NCBI RefSeq assembly: GCF_033118175.1
Contig: NC_083701.1
Coordinates: forward strand, 51,287,001-51,351,000
Source: Dama dama
Taxonomy: Eukaryota; Chordata; Mammalia; Artiodactyla; Cervidae
DNA length: 64,000 nucleotides
Reading direction: 5' to 3'
In this document: positions 25,814 to 35,997 of the stretch, piece after piece
How positions within the stretch are numbered: position 1 is the first letter of the stretch
Layout: each line of letters begins with the position of its first letter
Position numbers and translations under genes: made by a program
The notes under the pieces: generated by a model
What the model was told of the DNA's origin: nothing
The model's input: only the letters and a program-made list of their open reading frames with translations
Databases searched by the model: none

Positions 25814-26019
25814 AAGTTTGTCGCAGAGTCTTGTCCAACTCTTAGCAACCCCATGGACTGTAGCCCACCAGACTCCTCTGTCCATGGAATTCTCCAGGCA
25901 AGAATACTAGAATGGGTAGCCATTCCCTTCTTCAGGGGACCTTCCCAACTGAGGGATTGAACCTGTGTCTCCTGCATTGCAGGCAGATTCTTTATCATCT
26001 GAGCCACCAGGGAAGCCAT
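25814..26019 (-). mobile_element. Bov-tA SINE
   Basis: A full-length minus-strand Bov-tA. The BovB-like tail is at the left (gtcttgtccaactctt). The tRNA-related head is at the right, with the B-box complement (gggattgaacctgtgtc) and gagccaccagggaagcc. Flanks cactgcata and cagtgcata may be a diverged target duplication. Confidence 0.9.
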
Positions 26020-26400
26020 AGTCAGTGCATACCTAAAGCTTTTTCCCCCGCAACTGTCAGCCTCTTGTATTGTTTTGTCTTCTTTGTTAGTGTCTGCCAA
26101 AATGTGAGTCATTATGGCTGATTCCTTTGTTATAATAAGATCAGAAGAAAGAGCCTTTGCTCCTCTCACTTAGTCATTTTTATTTTCACAATTCACAAAT
26201 TGATGACAAGATCTGGGGAAGAGGTATATGGATTGACTTCTCTGAATGGACACAATGTGTGAAGATACATGTATCTCACCTGAAAGCTAATTAAGAAACA
26301 ACCGCATCAGAGGAGGACCTTAATTACTAGGGAGACAAAATGACCCAATCTGTGGACATCAATCATTCTCTTTTCCCTGGAATCCCTGTGCTAAACCATG
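26020..26400 (+). pseudogene. Retroviral pol remnant, RNase H/integrase border
   Basis: About 26200-26400 reads as a degraded continuation of the same pol gene, downstream of RNase H. The frame has several stops. The match is weak and rests on a few short blocks plus the collinear position relative to 21390-22642. Confidence 0.4.
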
Positions 26401-26889
26401 GTGAAACCCTTTTATTTGTTACTTTGACTTCTTTCACCTATTTTAGTTATGCTGTTTTCAGTTTATTCTGACTCGTGCCTCTTTTCAGATCATTTGGAAC
26501 ACATAATTTTTAGGCAGCTTAGTTGTGTTCCATATTTATTTCTCATAGTTTTCATTCCTTTTCATTTTCATCCTAGAACTTTTCATATCATTATATAAAT
26601 TCATGCTTTATCACTTACATTCTTTATTGTCTCCTATGTGTTTCAATTCTGTCATTGCGTTTTAATCGTGCAGTTTGATTTCCTTTGAATTTTGTATATT
26701 TGCTGGATTATCTTTTAAATAGTTTGGCCTATAGTCTCCATAGATCTTCCTAACTGTTTCTGAGCTTATTTTGTAAAATCATCTCTTCTTATTTGCTAGA
26801 GAGAATTATGAATAACTTTTATTTAGTTTTTAGTAGTATGTACTTGAAATATACAGTTTTGTTTATGACATCTTTAGACATTTTCTGTG
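26401..26889. other. No recognised feature
   Basis: T-rich sequence with no nameable repeat and no credible open frame. Confidence 0.45.
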
Positions 26890-27004
26890 TGTTCACTTGC
26901 CAAATTATATTCAACTCTTTGCAACCCTCTGGACTGTAGCCCACCAGGACCCTCTGTCCATGGGCTTTCCCAGGCAATAGTACTGTAGTGGGTTGCCATT
27001 TCAT
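26890..27004 (-). mobile_element. BovA/Bov-tA SINE fragment
   Basis: The minus-strand BovB-derived module (caactctttgcaaccct, then gcccaccagga, then gtgggttgccattt). It lacks the tRNA head. Edges are approximate and no clean duplication was seen. Confidence 0.82.
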
Positions 27005-27378
27005 CTAATCAATGTATTTCTTTCTCTTTCATAGCTTTTTCATTTTGTATCTGATGTATGAATAAATTCCCTATAACTAGACTAGTTTTCTAACATATTA
27101 TATTTCTATGTATCTAGACTATATATCTAATATATAGGTATATATTAAACTATATATCTAATGTAACATATTTCTAGTTTTTTTTTATAGTTTTGTTATT
27201 TGTAAATCTTTAATCCTTAGAAATTTATTTGGGCTGATGATACTTATGACTTTAATTTTTCCATCCGTACTATTAGGCAGTTGCCCAAATGTTAATTGAA
27301 TTGTGTCTCATTTGCTGTCTGAAAAAAAAATCTAGAGATTTTAGAATGAACTACCTATTAAAATAATAATGCAATTTC
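27005..27378. other. AT-rich spacer
   Basis: Contains TA-rich runs near 27115-27165 (atctaatatatagg). No gene or repeat family was recognised. Confidence 0.5.
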
Positions 27379-28752
27379 AATAAATTTGGGAAGACTCAGC
27401 AGTGGCCACAGGATTGGAAAAGTTCAGTTTTCATTACAATCACAATGAAGGGCAAGGCCAAAGAATGCTCAAACTACAGCACAATTGCACTCATCTCACA
27501 TGCTAGTAAAGTAATACTCAAAATTCTCCAAGCCAGACTTCAACAGTATGTGAACTGTGAACTTCCAGATGTTCAAGCTGGATTTAGAAAAGGCAGAGGA
27601 ACCAGAGATCAAATTGCCAGCATCATTTGGTTCATAGAAAGAAACAAGAGAATTCCAGAAAAACATCTACTTTTGCTTTATTGACTATATAACCTTTGTC
27701 TGTGTGGACCACAACAAACTCTGGAAAAGATAGGAGTACCAGACCACCTTAACTACCTCTTGAGAATCAGAATCCATGTCAGGAAGCCACAGTTAGAACT
27801 GGACATGAAACAACAGACTGGTTTCAAATAGGATAAGGAGTATGTCAAGGCTGTATATTGTCACCCTGCTTATTTAACTCATATGCAGAGTACATCATGA
27901 GCAATGCTGGGCTGGATGAAGCACAAGCTGGAATCAAGATTGCTGGGAGCAATATCAATAACCTCAGATATGCAGATAATACCACCCTTATGGCAGAAAG
28001 TGAAGAGGAACTAAAGAGCCTTTTGAAGAAAGTGAGAGAGGAGAGTGAAAAAGTTGGCTTAAACTCAACATTCAGAAAACTAAGATCATGGCATCTGGTA
28101 CCACCACTTCATGGCAAATAGATAGGGAAAGAATGGAAACAGTGGTAGACTTTATTTTTGGGGGCTCCAAAATCACTGCAGATGGTGACTGCAGCCATGA
28201 AATTAAAAGACACTTGCTCCTTGGATGAAAAGTTATGACCAACCTAGACAGCATATAAAAAGCAGAGAAATTACTTTGCCAAAAAAGTTCTATCTAGTCA
28301 AGGCTATTGTTTTTCCAGTAGTCGTGTATGGATGTGAGAGTTGGACTATGAAGAAAGCTGAGCGCCCAAGAATTGGTGCTTTTGAACTGTGGTGTTGGAG
28401 AAGACTCTTGAGAGTCCCTTGGACTGCAAGGAGATCCAACCAGTCCATCCTAAAGGAAATCAGTCCTGAATATTCATTGGAAGGACTGATGCTGAGGCTG
28501 AAACTCCAATACTTTGGCCACCTCATGTGAAGAGTTGACTCATTGGAAAAGACCCTGATGCTGGGAGGGATTGGTGGCAGGAGGAGAAGGGGACAACAGA
28601 GGATGAGATGACTGGATGGCATCTCCGACTCTATGGACATGAGTTTGGGTGAACTCCGGGAGTTGGTGATGAACAGGGAGGCCTGGCGTGCTGCGATTCA
28701 TGGGGTCGCAAAGAGTCGGACACGACTGAGCGACAGAACTGAACTGAACTAA
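27379..28752 (+). mobile_element. BovB LINE, 5'-truncated
   Basis: Plus-strand BovB from the start of the reverse transcriptase (tttgggaagactcagcag) to the 3' terminus with gaactgaactaact. The open pieces 27445-27684, 27858-28121 and 28225-28530 lie in different frames, so it is a pseudogene. The catalytic box at 27969-27980 reads Y-A-D-N instead of Y-A-D-D. A Bov-tA follows directly. Confidence 0.92.
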
Positions 28753-28756
28753 CTGT

Positions 28757-28976
28757 GTATAATGGGCTTCCCTGGTAGCGCAGCTGGAAAAGAATCTTCC
28801 TGCAATGCAGGAGACCTGGGTTTGATCCCTGGTTTGAAAGAGCCCCTGGAGAAGGGAACAGCTAACCACTCCTATATTCTGGCCTGGAGAATTCCATGGA
28901 CTATAAGGTCCCTGGAGTCCTCCAAACAGTTGGACACGATGGAGTGATTTTCACTTTCACTTTCATTGAGTATAAT
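28757..28976 (+). mobile_element. Bov-tA SINE next to BovB tail
   Basis: Plus-strand Bov-tA with the tRNA head at the left (gggcttccctggtagcgc, B-box-like gtttgatccctgg) and the BovB-derived tail ending in cactttcactttcattgag. Body about 28764-28969. A 7-bp duplication, gtataat, lies at 28757-28763 and 28970-28976. Confidence 0.88.
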
Positions 28977-30319
28977 ATCCTTGGTCTGAAGATATTATTC
29001 TATAGTTTTTTTCTATGGGATTTTATTAGAAATAGAACTTATAATATTACTATAGAATTTTTCTTTTTATACTGCATTTTAATATTCAGTATATTGTCTC
29101 AAGTAGAATGTGCATTCAATAACTGTTTACTAAACTGCTGAGGTTTTTAATTATAATTTAATTACCTACATTTACTACCTTTTAAGAGACTAATGACAAA
29201 TCTAAACATCATTTTCTTAACTAATTAGAGTTCAGGAAAACCAGTAATTCTTTCAGAGCAGATATAATCTCGGGTATTATATACAATTCTGCTGCAAGTA
29301 TGCACAGATTACTCATAAGTAAGATTATAGTTAATGCCATTATTACAGAAGAATCATTTTATTAAACAGTAAGTTCTATGTGCATATGTTGTATGCCTCA
29401 ATGTTTATTATTCTGATTACATGGTTCTTGTTCTGTTGCCTTTCAATTGACATCTGTATTAAGGAAAGGAAATAATCTTTTCTACATTTAATTCAAAGCC
29501 ATGACCTCAAAATATTTCAGGTGACTTTATAGTAGCAAATGACAGTAGTTAATATATATCTATGTGTGAATTTTGTTTACTAGATAATTGATTCATTAAG
29601 TTAGAATAATAGATTTATTAAAATATTTTATGTTGTTGAGTTGTACAGTTGAATCTTTGAAAAAGTATGTCAGTGCAATTTTTTATTTTTACTTATGTTT
29701 ATGAGGTTCCAAAAGAACAAAGTAAATTTTCTTAAAATATGAGTCGATAATCAAGCATTATTCAAATAAAAAGCCCATATGAAAGCATATCTCATTGTTG
29801 ATGTGCTTACATCCAGAGTTATAGGACTTGGGATAAAATGTGATTAGTTATAATGAAATCAGAGTAGTACAAATTTTAAATATGATCCTGCATTTGGCAG
29901 ATTGCTAACCACTACATAAATTTCACAACCACTAATTCTCTTTCTATCTTCTGAAACTAGGATAAAAAAACAAATATAAGTGGAAGGAAAAGGGAACTAG
30001 TTCTCTGTAGATTGCTGTGAAAATTCATTATTTCATTTCCTCTTCTGTTCTATTACATAATTTTATTTTATATTATTTTCACTGTTCAATTTAAATAGAA
30101 AGCAGAAGCAGTTTACTTTGACAGAAAGAATGTAGGTCTGAGAAACAATTATTTGGTTTTAATATCATTTGATTTTATAGGCTTTGCTTTAAAAAATGTG
30201 ATAATAATGAATAACACGAAGTCTACCCTTTCAAATTTTAAAATGTGCAGTATTTTTAATTATAAGCACGGTGTTCTATAGTAGTTCTCTAGACCTTACT
30301 CATCTTGCAACTAAAACTT
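28977..30319. other. No recognised feature
   Basis: AT-rich unique-looking sequence with no gene, RNA or nameable repeat. Confidence 0.5.
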
Positions 30320-30480
30320 TCTAGGTTTTGATTTCGATATGCCTGTGGGATGTCATAATCTCTGTGAATTTTAGTTTCTTCATTTGTTAAGTGGGGCTAA
30401 TGTTCTATTTCACAAGGTTACTATGGGAATTAGATAACAGAATATGTTAAAATGTCTTTGTAAGTGATAAAGTGAAATGA
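30320..30480 (+). repeat. MIR SINE remnant
   Basis: A plus-strand MIR core and 3' region: tctctgtgaattttagtttcttcatttgttaag is split here into the landmarks tagtttcttcatttg, gtggggctaat and gggaattagataac. This is typical tRNA-derived mammalian-wide repeat text, well decayed. Confidence 0.7.
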
Positions 30481-30524
30481 AGGTGAACACTTACCATGTT
30501 CATTGAAAATATAAAATAACTGAA

Positions 30525-30712
30525 TTTTCATGAAAACCCTTTGATGCAACTATCATAATTCCCATTTGATAGATGAGAATACAGAGGCAGAGAGACTTTA
30601 AGTGAATTGCCTGATGTTACTTGGATAATAAATGGTGAAGCTGGGAATTAAATGCAGAAAGTTTGACTCAGAGCCTATGCTACTGTCACCATGCTATAAC
30701 TCCTGTCTTTAC
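30525..30712 (-). repeat. MIR SINE remnant, opposite strand
   Basis: A minus-strand MIR: cccatttgatagatgaga, then cagaggcagagagac, then gtgaattgcctgatg, then gctgggaattaaatgc. It lies about 45 bp from a plus-strand MIR, so the two form a loose inverted pair. Confidence 0.75.
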
Positions 30713-31853
30713 TATGCAAAATATTTGGTTAAAATAATAATTTACCTTGTATATAAAAATCACCAGTACTCTCTCCCCGTGTAGATACGTATTTCCTTTA
30801 TAGTAGTTTGAAGTTGTTCTGGCCATCACACTCAGAAACAAAGGTTGAGGTCCTTTTATATAAAGTATAGAATTTCCAGAGAGAATAAAAGATCTGTGGA
30901 TAGCTTTTAAAATCTAACATTGCTAAGCTATGGCAGAATATAAATCAAAAACAAAACAAAAACTATTTTTTTCTCCCACAAATAGATTTGTTCAGTATAT
31001 TTTTAGTAACTTTGGGAACATTGGAATTTCTATCTGGCTCCTAGGAATGAATAACACTTCATATTCTGCTAATGAATAAACTATGATTCATTTTTTAAAT
31101 AAAAAATCATTTAATATGGGCCTCAACACACAGATGTGGAAATATACTATCAATACTACCCAAGATAGTATATAAGGATAGAATGCAATCCGATAAAAAT
31201 TCCAACACACTTTTATTCATAAATGAAAAAGCTGATTCTTAAATTCAGATGGAATTGCAAGTGTCCCCACATAGCTAAAATAATTTTGAAAAAGAACAAA
31301 GTTGGAGCACTTGTACTTTCAAAACTTATTGCAAAACTGTAGTAATCCAAACAGCATAATATTGATATAAGGGCAGACATATATACCAATGAAACAAAAT
31401 TGAGAGCCCAGACATAAACATATACATTTATGAACACAACAGATTTATGACAGGGATGTCAAGTTTACTCATTGGGGAAAAAAGTCTTTTCAATCAGTGA
31501 TGCTGGAACTAGTTTCTACACGCAAACAATAGAATTTGATTCCCACCTCATACCATATACAAAAAGTAAATCAAATGGATAAACAAATATGAGGTAAAAT
31601 CAAACAATACTTAGGAAAAACACTTAGGGCTAAATTTTCAGGACTTTGGATTTGGCAATAAATTCTCATATATGACACCAAAAACACAAGCTTATTGCTT
31701 GTGAAAGAAATAGGACAGATAAATTGGACTTCATAAAAATTAACATTTTATTTTTGCATTAAAGGATATTAGCAAGAAAGTGAAAAGAAACTCTGAAAAT
31801 GAGAGAAAATGTTTGCAAATAATGTATCTGATAAGAGTTTATAACCAGAATAT

Positions 31854-32048
31854 AGCTTCCCTGGTTGCTCAGTGGATAAAGAATATGCCTTCAGTGTATT
31901 AGACACAGGAGGTGTGGATTTATCCCTGGGCTGGGAAGATCCCCTGGATTCTTGCTTGGAGAATCCCATGGACAGAGGAGCCTGATAGGCTACAGTCCAT
32001 GGGGTCAAGAAAAGTCAGACACGACTGTAGTTACTGAGCACACATCCT
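31854..32048 (+). mobile_element. Bov-tA SINE inside old L1
   Basis: Plus-strand Bov-tA starting at agcttccctggttgctc and ending around cagacacgactgtag. L1 text flanks both sides. No clean duplication was found. Confidence 0.87.
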
Positions 32049-32513
32049 AAAGCTCACCAGTAAAAACTGGACAAATCACTGAATGGACATTTTTTCCAAA
32101 GAAGATATACAAATAGTCAATAGTTTATGAAAATATGCTCGTTTATTAGACATTAGGGAAATGCAAATCAAAACCATAGTGAAACACCACTTCAAACCAA
32201 CTAGGATTAAAGTAATCAAAACATGAGAGGAGGGAATATAACAAGTGTTAGCAAATATGTAGACAAACTGGAGCCCTCATCCATTGATGAGGCAAAGGTA
32301 AAATGGAGCAGCTATTGTGGAAAATAACACAGTGACTCTTCAAAAATAAAACATAAAATTATGTTACCCAACAGTTTTACTCCTAGTTCTATACCAAAAG
32401 AACTGAAAATAAGGACTCAAACAAACACTTGTACACCACTTATCACTGCAGCATTATTTGTAACAGCTATGAGTGGAATAAATAAAGCATGATATATAAA
32501 TAGAATCAAATAG

Positions 32514-32716
32514 TATTTTTAAACAATTTTATTTATTTGACTGTCCTGGATCTTTGTTACCATGCGTTGGCTTTCTCTAGTTGGGGCGAGAGGGGAGGAC
32601 TCTCTAGTCTTGGTGTTGGGCTTGCGGGGCTCGTGGGGCTTCTCATTGCAGTGGTTTCTCCTGCTGTGGAGCAGAGACCCTAGGAGCGAGGCTTTCAGCA
32701 GTTGTGGCGTGCACAG
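32514..32716 (-). mobile_element. CHR-type tRNA SINE fragment inside old L1
   Basis: Minus-strand text typical of the cetartiodactyl CHR SINE 3' region: ttatttatttgactg, ggctttctctagttgggg, cttctcattgcagtggtt and cagcagttgtggcgtgc. It is G+C-rich compared with its host. The tRNA head is absent. It explains the open frame 32562-32777, which is not a gene. Confidence 0.75.
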
Positions 32717-33344
32717 TAGAAAATTATTTAGATGTAAAAAGAAACAAAGTACTGATGTCTGCTACAACATGGGTTAACCTTGATAACACAATGCTAAGTG
32801 AAATGAGCCTGCCACAAAAGGACAAATATTGAATGCCTTGATGTATATAAAATATCTAGAATGTGAAGATTCATGGAGATAAAGTAGGTTAGAGGTTACC
32901 GGGAGCTGAGGGGAAGAGAATGAGAAATTACTGCTTAATGGTTACTGAATTTCTGTTTAGGGTGATGAAAGGGTTTGAAAATAGTGATGGTTTCACGGCA
33001 TTTTACATTTAAAGCCATTGATGTTTATGCTTACTTTTTTCCATTTTAGTTATTTTTTACATTATATATATATTATTATTAAAAATGTTTAAAGTTATTC
33101 TCTCTAGCTGTTTAGGCCAAACAGATTTTTATCTTTTTTAAAATTTATCTCTTATTTCATCTTCAATATCTGAATTAAGCTATATACCAAGTATGGCTAA
33201 TGCCCTATTATTGTGGTTATATTTTACAGCATTGCTTAACTCTCATTGGGTTTCAAACTCACACATATTTATTGGCATTGTAACCTGTGAACCTGACCAG
33301 GTTGCTATAATACTAACAGCCAATAAGCACATAAAATAATACCT

Positions 33345-33600
33345 AATGTCATTAGTCACCAGGAAAATTATAAAGTAAACCTACCATACATCTTTGGAAT
33401 AATTAAGTTAGTAATACTGATAATATAAATTATCATGGAAATGGTGCAACTAGAACTCTGAGACACTGCTATTGCAAAGGTAAAATGCGTGACTCTTTAG
33501 AAAAAAAGAGTAATTTTTTTTTAAAAGGTAAATATATTCCTTTAAGGTGATCCAGCCATTCCATCTCAAAGTATTTACAGAAAGGAAAACATATTTGCAT
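33345..33600 (+). mobile_element. Old L1 ORF2 fragment
   Basis: A short, heavily diverged plus-strand L1 piece: gtcattagtcaccaggaa, then aactctgagacactgc, then gatccagccattccatctc. No intact frame. Confidence 0.55.
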
Positions 33601-33729
33601 TTCACTGGAGATTAGACTCAACTGACACCTAAGCTTTTGTATCCACATTAAAAATCCTGTGAGATAGCATCCTATTACTGCTATTCACCTTTCTCTACAC
33701 AGAAAAATTGTCTAAAAGCATTTTACTCA

Positions 33730-33965
33730 CTCAATCCCCCTGTCTTCCTTTTACTCCTCATCTGATTCCTCTACTTCCCTCACCATTCAACAGAAACAAT
33801 GTGCTAAACCAAGATATTAACTTCATCCTGCCAAAGCCAATTATTTGACTTCATCTTGCACAAAGTATCAGCAGTATTTGTCACAATTAACCATTCTCTC
33901 CTTCTTGAAACATTTTCCTCTCTAATGTCTTTTTAAATTTTAAGTCACCATTTGAATTATATTTT
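33730..33965 (+). mobile_element. L2 LINE fragment
   Basis: Decayed plus-strand L2: cctctacttccctcacc, then gtcacaattaaccattc, then tccttcttgaaacatttt. It is collinear with the second L2 piece at 35090-35570. Confidence 0.6.
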
Positions 33966-34103
33966 CCACCCACACACCACTGTTAATAGTGGTTTTGTTT
34001 GTGTTGCTTTTGGCCGCTGCTTGTTTATAAGACCTTTTTGTGTTTATGGGATTCCTCACTGCCTTTCCTTACTGCATACAGACTCCCTTGATATCACATA
34101 CTA

Positions 34104-34308
34104 GTGCTCAGTAGTATCCTACTCTTTGTGACCCCATGGACTATAGTCTCTCAGGCTCCTCTGTCCAAGCAATTTTCTAGGCAAATGTATTGGAGCAGAT
34201 TGCCATTTCCTGCTCCAGGGGATCTTCTCAATCCAGGGATCAAGCTTGCATCTCCTATGTCTCCTGCATTGCCAGGTGTGTTCTTTACCACTAGTGCCAC
34301 CTGGGAAA
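34104..34308 (-). mobile_element. Bov-tA SINE
   Basis: Full-length minus-strand Bov-tA with the tail at the left (tgctcagtagtatcctac) and the tRNA head at the right (gggatcaagcttgcatc, then agtgccacctgggaaac). Flanks show no clean duplication. It lies between two L2 fragments. Confidence 0.88.
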
Positions 34309-34319
34309 CACACACTATC

Positions 34320-35089
34320 TGTTAGCTATAATTTATTATATCTGTTAGCTTATGATTTAGAAATTATCATCTCAAAAGGGATGCCTCCCTTAGTGGTAGA
34401 GCATATGCCCAATTATCTGTTCATAAACTTCATTTGGATGTCCAACATGCGTCTCAAGCTTAAAATGATTGAAACATCATTATGCTGTAATCCCCAACCT
34501 GTTAAATCCCCCTAGTTTAACTCTTTTACCAGTGGTGTGGCAGGAGTAGGTGGTGGGAACAGCCTGTCTTAAGTATTCTGTCTTGAGTACAAACCATATT
34601 AGAATGTTAGCCTACCTGCTTCCAAATATTTCACCTATGGGGAGATATCAGTCTATAAAGCAAATAGAAGAACAGCAACGACATATTAAAATCACAAAAA
34701 TTAATAATTCTCTTTCAAAATAAAAGTGTAAACAAAAAAGTCAACTGTGATAAGCATGCAAAAGTTTGATATTTTTTCCTATTTATTTTTGATGACTGTC
34801 AAGATTTCAGAAAACTCTATTCCTCTCTTACAGGGTAACTTATTGCTAAATTCAATGCATGTTTTACTGGCTTTAATTTTTTGGTCACTGCATGTTACAG
34901 TAATGGTATTTCTTCTTGCCCTGGCTTCTGTCTTATTTGGACCATTCTTCCGAACACTTACTAATGATCTTGACTATTCCTTATCAGCCTGAAGGGTTTC
35001 CCTTTCTTTCTTGCCTTGTCATTTAAATTTGATTTGTACACAGGCTCCCGCCCTATCTATCTATCTCTGTATATATCTCTCTCTCCAAA
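34320..35089. other. Unassigned spacer with small TCTA repeat
   Basis: Probably remnant L2 or unique sequence. A (TATC/TCTC) simple repeat lies at about 35054-35082. The open frame at 34747-34992 is hydrophobic by T-richness only and shows no family motif. Confidence 0.4.
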
Positions 35090-35570
35090 ATTTCTCAACC
35101 TCATCAGTTTTGCCACTTGAATTCACATGTCCACCTAGTCATGCAAGTAGAAACTTGAGAGTAATCTACGATCTTCTGCCTGTATCAAAACTGAAGTCAG
35201 TAGTTGAATAAAATTACAAGTTTTATCACATAAATATTTATCTGTTCTACCCCTTTATTTGTTCCTTTCACCAATGCCACCCTGGATCCTCATTATTACT
35301 TGAGTGATTGCAACTGATTGTAATTAATTTCTTGTCCTGTAATTATGCAATCTCCTTGACCCTGCCCTTAAATAGTTTTTATTTTTGTTTTCCTACACAT
35401 CCAGAGGGTTTATTTTAAATGAAGATGTGATTGTGATATTCAGGTGCTTAAAATATTTTCAGTGCTCCTGAATGACTTAGAACATAAGCTTTAGCTTGTT
35501 TTCCTAGCACACAATACCTTCCATGACCTGTCTGATCTTACTCATATTTTCCATCTTTAGTTCCTATGCA
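35090..35570 (+). mobile_element. L2 LINE fragment, second part
   Basis: Diverged plus-strand L2 text: gagtaatctacgatcttc, then accaatgccaccctgg, then gatgtgattgtgatattc and cttccatgacctgtctgatc. It is collinear with 33730-33965, so one L2 broken by divergence and a SINE is likely. Confidence 0.6.
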
Positions 35571-35860
35571 TTTTTGTCTTTTTTGAACATCCAACTAGAT
35601 GAAATTTTCATTCTTATAGTTAAAAAATGCTTAACTATTAGTAGTTTCATAGCGTTTGAACAACCTGATACTCTAGTAATTCTGGGCTGCCTGAAGTTTC
35701 CAGAATGTTATTTCTTGACTCTGTGACTCTCCCAGTCTTGTTAAGAAAAAAGTTCCAAGTTCCTGATATCAGAACCATAAACTATTCTGGTAGTTTTTGT
35801 TTATGCTTCTTTGTTATATATCTCAGTGACCCTTGCCTCCTTAACTGTTCTTTGTAATTG

Positions 35861-35997
35861 TTCTTAACTATGCTGCTGCTGCTGCTGCTAAGTCGCTTTA
35901 GTCATGTCCGACCTGTGCGACCCCATAGACGGCAGCCCACCAGGCTCCCCCGTCCCTGGGATTCTCCAGGAACACTGGAGTGGGTATTCTTAACTAT
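35861..35997 (-). mobile_element. BovA monomer SINE with target duplication
   Basis: A minus-strand BovA monomer (CTG-repeat tail at the left, tgcgaccccatagacgg, ccaccaggctcccc). Body 35872-35986. A perfect 11-bp duplication, ttcttaactat, flanks it (35861-35871 and 35987-35997). It has lost the other half of the BovA2 dimer. Confidence 0.92.

Larger units (their letters stand above)
31095..33025 (+). mobile_element. Old plus-strand L1 (L1M), with two SINE insertions
   Basis: Diverged L1 ORF2 C-terminal region and 3' UTR on the plus strand. Landmarks are gatagaatgcaatcc, then gaaatgcaaatcaaaacc near 32158, then gtgaaatgagcctgcc and ggtttcacggcattttac near the 3' end. It is split by a Bov-tA at 31854-32048 and a CHR-type SINE at 32514-32716. 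Its frame is destroyed. Confidence 0.75.

Noticed and set aside
34747..34992. Hydrophobic open frame resembling a membrane protein
   Set aside because: Hydrophobicity follows from T-rich sequence. There is no family signature, and the flanks are L2-like debris.
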